32,776 nucleotides of DNA from JACTMI01 sp964618415 (GTDB lineage: Bacteria; Acidobacteriota; Thermoanaerobaculia; Multivoradales; JAGPDF01): NCBI GenBank assembly GCA_964618415.1, contig CAZUAT010000036.1, forward strand, positions 1 through 32,776. The letters are read 5' to 3'. Under the pieces are notes generated by a model that made no database searches, had not been told where the DNA came from, and saw only the letters and a list, made by a program, of their open reading frames with translations. Made by a program: the position numbers and the translations under genes. Positions 24,130-32,776 of the stretch are shown here, in pieces. Within the stretch, counting starts at the first letter, position 1. Every line of letters begins with the position of its first letter.

Positions 24130-26435
24130 AACCGAACCGCGCGAGCAGTGCGGGGGTGGCGACGGCGGCGCTGGCGCTCGGGCTGCTCTGGGCTGGCGGC
24201 TGCGCGCCGCGGCGAGCCGAACCTCCGCCCCCGACGATCGTCCTCATCTCGATCGACACGCTGCGCGCCGATCGCCTGGCCGCATGGGGCCGCAGCCAGA
24301 GCGAGGCTGGAGGCGGGCCCGCGACTCCGGCAATCGATCGGCTCGTGCGCGACGGCGTCCTGTTCAAACGCGCCTGGTCGCCCTGTCCGCTGACTCTTCC
24401 GGCGCACGTTTCGCTGCTCTCGGGGCTCGACCCGCCGCGCCACGGCGTGCGCGACAACGTCGGCTTCCCGGTGTCGGCCGCCGACCGGTTCGACGCCTCC
24501 TGGCTGCCTGCAGCCGCACGGTCGGCCGGATACAGCACCGCCGCTTTCGTTTCGGCTTTCGTGCTGCGCGGCGACACCGGCCTGGCGCACGGATTCGACC
24601 GGTTCGATGCCCCGACCGGCGAGGGCGGCGGGGAGGCGCTCGACCTGGCGCAGCGGCCGGGATCGGTGACCTTCGCCGCCGCGCGGCGCTGGCTCGACGA
24701 GTCGACCGGGCCGCGCCTGCTGTTCGTCCACCTCTACGAACCGCACGCGCCGTACGCGCCCCCCGAGCCGTACCGCGCGGTTGGCGAGGACCCGTACGAC
24801 GGCGAGATCGCCGCCGCCGACGCTGCGGTCGGCGAACTGCTCGCCGAGCTCGACCGCGCGGGTCTCTACGACGCCGCTGCGATCGTCCTGCTGTCGGACC
24901 ACGGGGAGGGCCTGGGCGACCACGGCGAACGCCAGCACGGTGTCTTCCTCTACGAATCCACACTTCACGTCCCGCTGGTGGTGAAGCTGCCCGGCCGGGC
25001 ACGGGCGGGGGAGCGGATCGCCGACCCGGTCGGCCTGGTCGACGTCGCGCCGACTCTGCTGCGGCTGCTCGGGAGGCCGGTGCCGGAGGGGCTCGACGGT
25101 CGCGACCTGCTCGTCGACCGCGATCCGGCGCGCGGCCTGTACGCCGAGAGCTGGTACTCGCGGTTCCACTTCGGATGGAGCCCGCTCCACGCCTGGATCG
25201 AAAGCGACTGGTACCTGATCGAGGGGCCGCGGCCGCAACTGTTCGATGCCCGCATCGACCGCGCCCAGCAGCACGATCTGCTGCCGGCCCGCCGGACAGA
25301 GCGGGCTCGGATGCTGCGGCTGCTCGAGCCGCGGCAGCGCGATCCGGCACCGCCGGCCGATGTCGATGCGCAGACCGCCCGCTCGCTGGCGGCGCTCGGC
25401 TATCTCGCCGCTGCCGGAGGGTCCGATGGCGCGGATGTCGATCCGCGCACCCGGCGGGCGCTGCTCGCCAACTGGGAGCAGGCACTCGACGACTACTGGG
25501 CGGGCCGGCACGACCGCGCCGCCGCCGAGCTGCAGGCGCTGGTGGCCGCCGAGCCGCGCATGCTCGACGCCTGGGGATTCCTCGCCCGGGTGCTCGACCG
25601 GATGGGTCGGGACGAGGAGGCGCTCGTGGCCTGGCGGCAGGTGCTCGCGCTGTCGGGCGGCCGGCCCGCTACGGCCGGTCTGGTGGCCGAGCGGTTGGTG
25701 GAACTCGGACAGTTCGACGAGGCACTGGCGCTGGCTGCCGCGCTCGACGCAGGCGAGCCCGTTCGCGCGCTCGAGATCCGCGCCGGGATCGACCTGGCAC
25801 GCGGCGAGGCGGAGGCCGCGCGGGCTCGCGTGCGCGCGGCCGTCGCCGCCGGGGTCGTCAGCGAGCCGCTCGTCCGCCGCTTCGCATTCGAGCAGCTGGC
25901 GGCGGGCGACGCGGCGGGCGCGGTCGCGTGGCTGGTCCGGCTCGCCGGGGAGGCGGTCGAGGAGTCGACCCGGATCGTCCACAGCCTCGCGCTCGCCGAG
26001 AGCGGACGCGGTGCCGAGGCGGAGGCCCTGCTCGCAGCGACCCGTGCGGCGAGCCCCGACGAGAGCGGGTTCTTCGGCACGCTGGGCACGGTCCTGCTCG
26101 ACCTCGGGCGGACCGAGCGGGCCGAAGTGGCGCTGCGCGAGTCGACGCGGCTGCGGCCTGACCGGGTGGCCACCTGGAACGCGCTCGGGGTCGCGCAGCT
26201 GCGCCTGGGCCGGCTGGAGGCGGCCCGGGAGTCGTGGCAGCGCGCGGCAGCACTCGATCCGGCGTCCCCCGATGCCTGGTGGAACCTCGCCGCGGTGGCC
26301 GTGCGGCTCGGCGACGCCACCGGGGCGCAAGCGGCTCTCGAGGCGTGGCGGCCGCTGGTGCCCGAAGCGCACCGGGCGGCGGCCGACCGCGCCGCCGCAC
26401 AGCTGCTCGCGCGCCTGCCGACAGCGCTGAGATAG
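24126..26435 (+). CDS. AlkP/sulfatase-superfamily TPR lipoprotein 2 (tandem paralog)
   Basis: A 769-residue paralog of the preceding protein, starting at an overlapping GTG. Lipobox WAGGC puts the lipidated cysteine at C26. Catalytic motifs are VLISIDTLRADRLAAW, LLSDHGEGLGDHGERQHGVF and, at the nucleophile site, T90-L-P-A-H94 (PLTLPAHVSLLSG), again threonine instead of cysteine. Conserved blocks shared with paralog 1 include FVHLYEPHAPYAPPEPYRAV and DPYDGEIAAADAAVGELLAE. The TPR half (about 430-765) is longer than in paralog 1, with units such as AVAWLVRLAGEAVEE, TWNALGVAQLRLGRLEAARE and AWWNLAAVAVRLGDATGAQA. It probably acts on a phosphoester- or phosphonate-bearing envelope substrate, with the TPR part binding partners. 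It ends in a TAG, unlike most neighbours, which end in TGA. Confidence 0.88.
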   Translation: MKPNRASSAGVATAALALGLLWAGGCAPRRAEPPPPTIVLISIDTLRADRLAAWGRSQSEAGGGPATPAIDRLVRDGVLFKRAWSPCPLTLPAHVSLLSGLDPPRHGVRDNVGFPVSAADRFDASWLPAAARSAGYSTAAFVSAFVLRGDTGLAHGFDRFDAPTGEGGGEALDLAQRPGSVTFAAARRWLDESTGPRLLFVHLYEPHAPYAPPEPYRAVGEDPYDGEIAAADAAVGELLAELDRAGLYDAAAIVLLSDHGEGLGDHGERQHGVFLYESTLHVPLVVKLPGRARAGERIADPVGLVDVAPTLLRLLGRPVPEGLDGRDLLVDRDPARGLYAESWYSRFHFGWSPLHAWIESDWYLIEGPRPQLFDARIDRAQQHDLLPARRTERARMLRLLEPRQRDPAPPADVDAQTARSLAALGYLAAAGGSDGADVDPRTRRALLANWEQALDDYWAGRHDRAAAELQALVAAEPRMLDAWGFLARVLDRMGRDEEALVAWRQVLALSGGRPATAGLVAERLVELGQFDEALALAAALDAGEPVRALEIRAGIDLARGEAEAARARVRAAVAAGVVSEPLVRRFAFEQLAAGDAAGAVAWLVRLAGEAVEESTRIVHSLALAESGRGAEAEALLAATRAASPDESGFFGTLGTVLLDLGRTERAEVALRESTRLRPDRVATWNALGVAQLRLGRLEAARESWQRAAALDPASPDAWWNLAAVAVRLGDATGAQAALEAWRPLVPEAHRAAADRAAAQLLARLPTALR

Positions 26436-26438
26436 TCT
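26433..26438 (+). promoter_or_regulatory. Possible -10 element (TAGTCT) overlapping the paralog 2 stop
   Basis: TAGTCT uses the TAG stop of the preceding gene and lies 8 nt before the GTG at 26447, which has no Shine-Dalgarno. It would give a leaderless or nearly leaderless mRNA for the MBL hydrolase. No -35 is clear. Confidence 0.4.
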
Positions 26439-26446
26439 GCCCGGCG

Positions 26447-27292
26447 GTGCAGCGCTCCCTCTTTGCTTCCGACCTGCAGCCCACTTCCGACGCGCCGGCC
26501 GGCTCCGAGCCGTGTCGCGTGGTGGTGCTCGGGTCGGGCAGCGGCGGCAACGCCGTCGTGGTCGAGTCGGGGGGCCGGAGGCTGCTGCTCGACGCCGGGT
26601 TTTCCTGCCGCGAGCTCGAGCGCCGGATGCGGCTGGTGGGCATCGATCCGGCCACGATCGGCGCGCTGGTCCTCACCCACGAGCACGAAGATCACGTGCG
26701 CGGGGCCGGCCGATTCGCGCTGCGCCACCGCCTGCCGGTCTGGGCGACCGCCGGCACCCTGCAGGGGACGGCCTTGCCCGACGATGTGATGGGGCGCGTG
26801 GAGCGCCTGGAGTCGGGGCGCCCGGTCGAGGTGGTCGGCTTCGCGGTCGAGCCGTTCGCCATCCCGCACGACGCCCGCGAACCGGTCGGGTTCGTTGTCG
26901 AGACGCCCGGCCGGCAGCGCATCGGGCTGGTGGCCGATCTCGGCTGCCGCAGCCGCCTGGCCTGGGGCCGCCTGACCGAGCTCGACCTGCTGCTGCTCGA
27001 GGCGAATCACGATCTGGAGATGCTGCGCAGCGGACCGTATCCATGGTCGCTCAAGCAGCGCGTGGCGGGGCGGCACGGGCATCTGTCGAATCTCGATGCC
27101 GCGGAAGGGCTGCCCGAGCTGCTCACCGACCGGCTGCGGGCCGTGGTGCTCTACCACCTGTCGCGCACCAACAACTCGCCGGCGCTGGCGGCCGCCACGG
27201 TCGGCGCAGCGCTCGAGCGCGAGGGTTCGCCGGCCGGCGTCGTCGTTTCGGACCAGTTCGAGCCGACGCCGTGGCTCGAGCTGGCGCCCTGA
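26447..27292 (+). CDS. MBL-fold metallohydrolase, WalJ/YycJ-like
   Basis: A 281-residue cytoplasmic protein. After an N-terminal stretch of about 20 variable residues comes CRVVVLGSGSGGNAVVVESG and LLLDAGFSCRELERRMRLVG, the start of the WalJ/YycJ-type MBL fold. The metal motif is H78-E-H80-E-D82-H83 (LVLTHEHEDHVRGAG), followed by VEPFAIPHDAREPVGFVVET and LLLLEANHDLEMLRSGPYPW, which provide later ligands. The GHLSNLDAAEGLPELL and VLYHLSRTNNSPALA stretches are typical of the family. YycJ/WalJ proteins are linked to DNA or cell-wall metabolism in Firmicutes, but the substrate here is not known. The GTG is the best start for the frame; with no Shine-Dalgarno, its position relative to TAGTCT is the main argument for it. 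Confidence 0.85.
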   Translation: MQRSLFASDLQPTSDAPAGSEPCRVVVLGSGSGGNAVVVESGGRRLLLDAGFSCRELERRMRLVGIDPATIGALVLTHEHEDHVRGAGRFALRHRLPVWATAGTLQGTALPDDVMGRVERLESGRPVEVVGFAVEPFAIPHDAREPVGFVVETPGRQRIGLVADLGCRSRLAWGRLTELDLLLLEANHDLEMLRSGPYPWSLKQRVAGRHGHLSNLDAAEGLPELLTDRLRAVVLYHLSRTNNSPALAAATVGAALEREGSPAGVVVSDQFEPTPWLELAP

Positions 27293-27344
27293 CGCCGCCG
27301 GCTTGCATCCGTCTCGCGCACTGCGCCCCGCGCACCGCGTGAGA

Positions 27345-27350
27345 TACACT
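27345..27350 (+). promoter_or_regulatory. Possible -10 element (TACACT) upstream of the pur operon
   Basis: TACACT in the context GAGATACACTGG is the best -10 candidate in the 210-bp gap before purS. Transcription would start near 27357, about 146 nt before purS. No good -35 is present. Confidence 0.4.
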
Positions 27351-27359
27351 GGGGGCGCC

Positions 27360-27506
27360 GTGCAGGCCTCCCTGCGCACCCGAGCTACCGCCCCGAACCC
27401 CCCACCGGCCTGCGCGAGCGGCCGCCGCCGGGGGCGTCCGACCCGTTTTCCCGATTCGTCAGCGGAGACCGCCCCGGGCGGACTCCCGCCGGAGGTGTAT
27501 CCGTGA
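27360..27506 (+). CDS. Possible 48-codon upstream ORF coupled to purS
   Basis: A GTG 9 nt after TACACT opens a 48-codon frame whose TGA overlaps the purS GTG (GTGA at 27503-27506). The predicted peptide is rich in Arg, Pro and Ala and resembles nothing known; such composition is also what non-coding GC-rich DNA gives. The coupling geometry is the only positive argument. It could act as a leader that delivers ribosomes to purS, or be chance. Confidence 0.25.
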   Translation: MQASLRTRATAPNPPPACASGRRRGRPTRFPDSSAETAPGGLPPEVYP

Positions 27507-27757
27507 AGGCACGCGTCACCGTCTATCCCCGCCGCGAGATTCTCGATCCCCAGGGCAAGGCCATCCGCAGTGCCCTCGAGCGGATCGGCTTCCCGGAAGT
27601 GCGCGAAGTACGCGCCGGCAAGTCGTTCGAGATCGACCTCGGCGAGGGCGACGCCCAGCGCGCCGGCGAGCGCCTGGCCGAGATGTGCGAGAAGCTGCTC
27701 GCCAACACGGTGGTCGAGGAGTACCGCATCGAGCTGCTCGAGGACGCCGCCGCATGA
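27503..27757 (+). CDS. purS: Phosphoribosylformylglycinamidine synthase subunit PurS
   Basis: An 84-residue small subunit of FGAM synthase (step 4 of de novo purine synthesis), which bridges PurQ and PurL in the PurSQL complex. The whole protein is the PurS fold: VTVYPRREILDPQGKAIRSA, EVREVRAGKSFEIDLGE and LAEMCEKLLANTVVEEYRIE. It starts at a GTG with GGAGGT 6 nt upstream. Its stop overlaps the purQ start (ATGA at 27754-27757). Separate purS, purQ and purL genes mark the Bacillus-type three-subunit enzyme rather than the single-chain enterobacterial one. Confidence 0.96.
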   Translation: MKARVTVYPRREILDPQGKAIRSALERIGFPEVREVRAGKSFEIDLGEGDAQRAGERLAEMCEKLLANTVVEEYRIELLEDAAA

Positions 27758-28463
27758 AGTGCGGCGTCGTCGTCTTTCCGGGATCGAACTGCGACCACGA
27801 CGTCTACCACGTCCTCAAGCACCTGCTCGATCAGGACGTGGCGTTTCTCTGGCACGAGGACACGCGGCTCAACGGCTGTGAGCTGGTCGTGCTGCCCGGC
27901 GGCTGGTCGCATGGCGACTACCTGCGCGGGGGTGCGATGGCGGCGCTGTCGCCGATCATGGGCGCGGTGCGCGAGCACGCCGCCCAGGGCGGCCTGGTGC
28001 TCGGGATCTGCAACGGCTTTCAGGTCCTCACCGAGTCCCACCTGCTGCCCGGCGCCCTGCGGCGCAACAAGGGACTGCGCTTCGAATGCCGTGACGTCTG
28101 GCTGCGCGTCGAGCGCAACGACCTGCCGTTCACCTCGCGCTACCGCACCGGCCAGCTGATCCGCATGCCAATCGCCCACGGCGAAGGCAACTACGAGCAC
28201 TCTGCGGCCGAGCTGGACCGGATCGAGGCGGCTCGGCAGGTGGTGCTGCGCTACGTTTCCCCGGAGGGCGAGTTCGACGAGGCCTGGAACTTCAACGGCT
28301 CGGCCCGCGGCATCGCCGGCCTGGTCAACGAGGCGGGCAATGTGATGGGCCTGATGCCGCATCCGGAGCGCTGCGCCGAGGAGGTGCTCGGCAACGTCGA
28401 CGGGCTGGAGCTGTTCCGCGGGCTGGTCGAGTCGACCGTCGCCCACCTGGCCGGAGGTGCGCG

Positions 28464-28467
<4 letters not shown>
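27754..28467 (+). CDS. purQ: Phosphoribosylformylglycinamidine synthase subunit PurQ (glutaminase)
   Basis: A 237-residue class I glutamine amidotransferase subunit that releases ammonia from glutamine for PurL. The catalytic triad is intact: C86 in VLGICNGFQVLTES, H203 and E205 in LMPHPERCAEEV. The N-terminal GVVVFPGSNCDHDVYHVLKH and the oxyanion-loop region LPGGWSHGDYLRGGAMAALS identify PurQ; many homologues read FSYGDYLR in the latter, so W-S-H is a mild variation. It is translationally coupled to purS upstream and to purL downstream (GTGA at 28464-28467). Confidence 0.96.
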
Positions 28468-30671
<2,204 letters not shown>

Positions 30672-30707
30672 CCCTGCCGCCGGCGACTCCGCCGCCATGG
30701 CTCGCAC

Positions 30708-30735
30708 TTGAAAATATGACATATCGGCTTATAAT
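30708..30735 (+). promoter_or_regulatory. Near-consensus sigma-70 promoter of the toxin-antitoxin pair
   Basis: TTGAAA (30708-30713), a 16-bp spacer and a perfect TATAAT (30730-30735) in a strikingly AT-rich island. The vapB ATG begins only 6 nt after the -10, so the predicted transcription start coincides with the start codon. Confidence 0.85.
30714..30724. promoter_or_regulatory. Palindromic operator candidate inside the vapB promoter
   Basis: ATATG-A-CATAT is a perfect 11-bp palindrome lying wholly in the spacer between -35 and -10. VapB-type antitoxins, alone or with VapC, typically repress their own promoter by binding such palindromes. Confidence 0.6.
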
Positions 30736-30741
30736 TGGCGC

Positions 30742-31005
30742 ATGTCTGATCTCGTGACACGAATCGGTCCTGGTGGCAGAGTGGTGCTGCCTGCCGCCTA
30801 CCGCCGCGCGCTGGGGCTCGAGGCGGGCGATCGCGTCGTGCTCGTTCTCGGGGAGGACGCCATCACCGTGCTCTCGCCGGGCAAGGCCTTGGCGCGTGCT
30901 CAGGAGGTCGTCCGCCGCTACGTGCCGCAGGGCACTTCGCTGTCATCCGAGCTGATTGCCGAGCGCCGGCGGGAGGCTGCGCGCGAGGAGCACGGATCGT
31001 CATGA
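30742..31005 (+). CDS. vapB: AbrB/VapB-family antitoxin
   Basis: An 87-residue protein with an N-terminal SpoVT/AbrB swapped-hairpin DNA-binding domain (about residues 5-46: TRIGPGGRVVLPAAYRRALG, LEAGDRVVLVLGEDAITVLS). The C-terminal ~40 residues are helical and charged (ALARAQEVVRRYVPQGTSLS, LIAERRREAAREEHG), the usual toxin-neutralising tail. It should bind and inhibit the following PIN toxin and repress the shared promoter. There is no Shine-Dalgarno; the ATG lies 6 nt after the -10, pointing to a leaderless mRNA. The stop overlaps the toxin start (ATGA at 31002-31005), which keeps antitoxin synthesis ahead of toxin. Confidence 0.9.
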   Translation: MSDLVTRIGPGGRVVLPAAYRRALGLEAGDRVVLVLGEDAITVLSPGKALARAQEVVRRYVPQGTSLSSELIAERRREAAREEHGSS

Positions 31006-31385
31006 CCGCGGTGGTGCTCGACGCCTCCGCCCTGCTCGCCGCGATCCAGGCCGAGCCCGGGGTGGAGCGGGTGGCCGAAGCGTTGCCGGGAGCCGCGATG
31101 AGCGCCGTCAACCTGTCGGAGGTCGTCGCCAAGCTGGCCGACTGGGGCGTCCCGAATGCCGAGGTCGACCTGCTGCTGGCCGGCTTCGGCCTCGACATCC
31201 GTCCGTTCGACGACATGCAGGCGGTTGCCGCCGGTCGGATGCGGCCGGCCACCCGGTCGGCCGGTCTGGGGCTCGGCGACCGCGCCTGCCTTGCGCTCGC
31301 GGCGGCGCTCGGGCGGCCCGCGCTCACCGCCGACCGCGAGTGGCTGGGGCTGCCGCTCGCGGTCGAAGTCCGCGCGATGCGCTAG
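31002..31385 (+). CDS. vapC: PIN-domain ribonuclease toxin VapC
   Basis: A 127-residue single-domain PIN nuclease. The acidic Mg2+-binding residues are all present: D7 in AVVLDASALLAAI, E40 in VNLSEVVAKLADWG, D93 in LGLGDRACLALAAAL and D111 in ALTADREWLGL. VapC toxins usually cut tRNA or a ribosomal RNA loop when freed from VapB. It is coupled to the antitoxin by ATGA. It ends with TAG only 9 nt before the purF ATG, so toxin, antitoxin and purF can form one transcript. The intact active site argues for a functional system rather than a relic. Confidence 0.92.
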   Translation: MTAVVLDASALLAAIQAEPGVERVAEALPGAAMSAVNLSEVVAKLADWGVPNAEVDLLLAGFGLDIRPFDDMQAVAAGRMRPATRSAGLGLGDRACLALAAALGRPALTADREWLGLPLAVEVRAMR

Positions 31386-31388
31386 CCT
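31383..31388 (+). promoter_or_regulatory. Possible -10 element (TAGCCT) overlapping the vapC stop
   Basis: TAGCCT includes the vapC stop codon and lies 6 nt before the purF ATG, the same spacing as at vapB. purF has no Shine-Dalgarno. This would give a leaderless purF mRNA independent of the toxin-antitoxin promoter. No -35 is clear, so chance cannot be excluded. Confidence 0.4.
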
Positions 31389-31394
31389 GCGGCC

Positions 31395-32776
31395 ATGTGC
31401 GGCATCTTCGGCATCGAAGGTCAGGACGACGCGGCCAACCACGTCTATCTCGGGCTCTATGCGCTGCAGCACCGCGGCCAGGAGTCGACGGGCATCGTCG
31501 CCTGGAACGGCGAGGCGATGGTGCACGAGCGGGGCATGGGACACGTCGCCGACGTCTTTCCGGCCGAGGTTCTGGAGCGGCTCAAGGGCCGGCGCGCGCT
31601 CGGCCACACGCGCTACTCGACCGCTGGCTCGTCGGTAGTCGGCAACGCGCAACCGATCGTGGTGCGAACCTCGATGGGAACCATCGGGATCGTCCACAAC
31701 GGCAATCTGACCAATGCACTCACCATCCGGCGGCGACTCGAGGCGGAGGGATCGATCTTCCAGACCACGAGCGACACCGAGGTGATCCTGCACCTGATGG
31801 CGCGCAACCCGCGCGCCGACCTGCTCGAGTCGCTGGAGATCGCCCTCGGCGAGGTGGAGGGGGCCTATTCGCTGCTGCTGATCACGGAAGAATCGCTGAT
31901 CGCGGCGCGCGATCCGAACGGCTTCCGGCCCCTGGCGATCGGCCGGCTCGACGGCGCCACCTGCTTCGCCTCCGAATCGTGCGCGTTCGATCTGCTCGGC
32001 GCCTCGATGGTGCGTGAGCTCGAGCCCGGGGAGGTCGTCGAGGTGCGGGACGCGGAGTGCCGCTCGATCCGCGTCCAGCGTCCGGTCGTGCCGCGCCGCT
32101 GCGCTTTCGAACACGTCTACTTCTCGCGCCCCGACAGCGTCGTGTTCGGCGACGCGGTGGGTGAGGTACGGCGCCGGCTGGGCGCCCAGCTCGCCCGGGA
32201 GGCGCCCGCCGACGCCGATCTCGTGGTGCCGGTGCCCGACTCCGGCCTCTTTGCCGCGCTCGGTTACAGCCGCGAGTCGGGTCTTCCGTTCGAGTTCGGC
32301 ATGACGCGCAACCATTACGTCGGTCGAACCTTCATCGAGCCAAGGCAGTCGATCCGCAACTTCGGCGTCAAGGTCAAGCTCAACCCGGTGCGCGCCATCA
32401 TCGCCGGCAAGCGGGTGGTGCTGATCGACGACTCGATCGTGCGCGGCACGACGTCGCGCAAGATCGTCCAGATGGTGCGCGAGGCCGGAGCTTCGGAGGT
32501 GCATCTGCGCATCTCGTCACCGCCGACGGCGTGGCCCTGCTACTACGGAATCGACACGCCGCGCCGCGCCGAGTTGATCGCGGCGCAGCAGTCGATCGAC
32601 GAGATCTGCGCGTTCGTCGGGGCCGACAGCCTCGCCTACCTCTCCATCGAGGGGATGCTCGGCTGCCTGTCGGGTCCGCGCGAGAGCTACTGCACGGCCT
32701 GCTGGAGCGGTGACTACGCGGTCTCGATCAGCGGCGAGGACCGTCGCCAGGCCGAACTGTTCCCGGCCGAAGCCGA
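31395..32776 (+). CDS. purF: Amidophosphoribosyltransferase PurF (3' end outside the window)
   Basis: First enzyme of de novo purine synthesis; it makes 5-phosphoribosylamine from PRPP and glutamine. The window holds 460 codons and the frame is still open. Cys2 follows the start Met directly (MCGIFGIEGQDDAANHVYLG), so the N-terminal nucleophile needs only Met removal, not propeptide cleavage as in Bacillus. The glutaminase domain continues with ALQHRGQESTGIV, GHTRYSTAGSSVVGNAQPIV and VHNGNLTNALTIRRRLE. The PRTase domain has RVVLIDDSIVRGTTSRKIVQ, the PRPP-binding loop. C236, C382, C433 and C436 (RRCAFEHVYF, AWPCYYG, YCTACWSGDY) match the [4Fe-4S] ligands of the Bacillus-type enzyme. It starts 9 nt after vapC without a ribosome site. 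Confidence 0.96.
   Translation, partial: MCGIFGIEGQDDAANHVYLGLYALQHRGQESTGIVAWNGEAMVHERGMGHVADVFPAEVLERLKGRRALGHTRYSTAGSSVVGNAQPIVVRTSMGTIGIVHNGNLTNALTIRRRLEAEGSIFQTTSDTEVILHLMARNPRADLLESLEIALGEVEGAYSLLLITEESLIAARDPNGFRPLAIGRLDGATCFASESCAFDLLGASMVRELEPGEVVEVRDAECRSIRVQRPVVPRRCAFEHVYFSRPDSVVFGDAVGEVRRRLGAQLAREAPADADLVVPVPDSGLFAALGYSRESGLPFEFGMTRNHYVGRTFIEPRQSIRNFGVKVKLNPVRAIIAGKRVVLIDDSIVRGTTSRKIVQMVREAGASEVHLRISSPPTAWPCYYGIDTPRRAELIAAQQSIDEICAFVGADSLAYLSIEGMLGCLSGPRESYCTACWSGDYAVSISGEDRRQAELFPAEA

Noticed and set aside
24126..26435. Recent duplication of the sulfatase-like gene as a repeat artefact or misassembly
   Set aside because: The paralogs share motifs but differ widely in sequence and in TPR length, so this is an old duplication, not a DNA repeat.

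Overview
High-GC (roughly 70% by eye) bacterial chromosome, densely coded, with most genes in tight operons and many ATGA/GTGA stop-start overlaps. The cell is Gram-negative in build: there are lipoprotein signals, an Oar-type TonB-dependent receptor, an Omp85-like barrel and a lytic transglycosylase. Two features also common in Acidobacteriota are tandem sulfatase-like TPR lipoproteins and an Oar-type receptor with an N-terminal carboxypeptidase-regulatory-like domain. Together with a trmFO/dprA/topA/xerC block they suggest an acidobacterium, possibly Thermoanaerobaculia-like; this is inference, since no rRNA lies in the window. No tRNA, rRNA, CRISPR array, IS element or prophage was seen.

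Layout. (1) 1-9079, minus strand: a truncated PAS sensor gene, then, read from right to left, dprA - SAM methyltransferase - topA - lipoprotein - trmFO - xerC - ATP-grasp ligase. This is the conserved dprA-topA-trmFO-xerC genome-maintenance block with extra genes inserted. (2) 9316-15325, plus strand: a compact five-gene operon encoding a periplasmic TPR protein, a CsgG-like secreted protein, a metallopeptidase/beta-propeller/outer-membrane-barrel fusion, a GAF-HD-GYP phosphodiesterase and a metallo-beta-lactamase-fold protein resembling class II cyclic-nucleotide phosphodiesterases. This is the best candidate for an undescribed system. (3) 15386-16912, minus: a secreted parallel beta-helix protein with a CSLREA-type N-terminus and a C-terminal DGFESG tag. 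(4) 17082-22096, plus: a LysM lytic transglycosylase lipoprotein, a 386-bp regulatory interval, then the TonB-dependent receptor and a clear intrinsic terminator. (5) 22198-27292, plus: two overlapping paralogous AlkP/sulfatase-fold TPR lipoproteins in which the formylglycine cysteine is threonine, then a WalJ/YycJ-like MBL hydrolase. (6) 27503-32776, plus: purS-purQ-purL, a VapBC-type toxin-antitoxin pair with its own near-consensus promoter, and purF (cut by the window end).

One cross-cutting signal: the genes here that lack a Shine-Dalgarno sequence and are not translationally coupled have a TANNNT -10 hexamer only 6-13 nt before the start codon. That points to widespread leaderless or near-leaderless transcription. 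It includes vapB (TTGAAA-16-TATAAT, then ATG after 6 nt) and purF, so the toxin-antitoxin cassette may also influence de novo purine synthesis.
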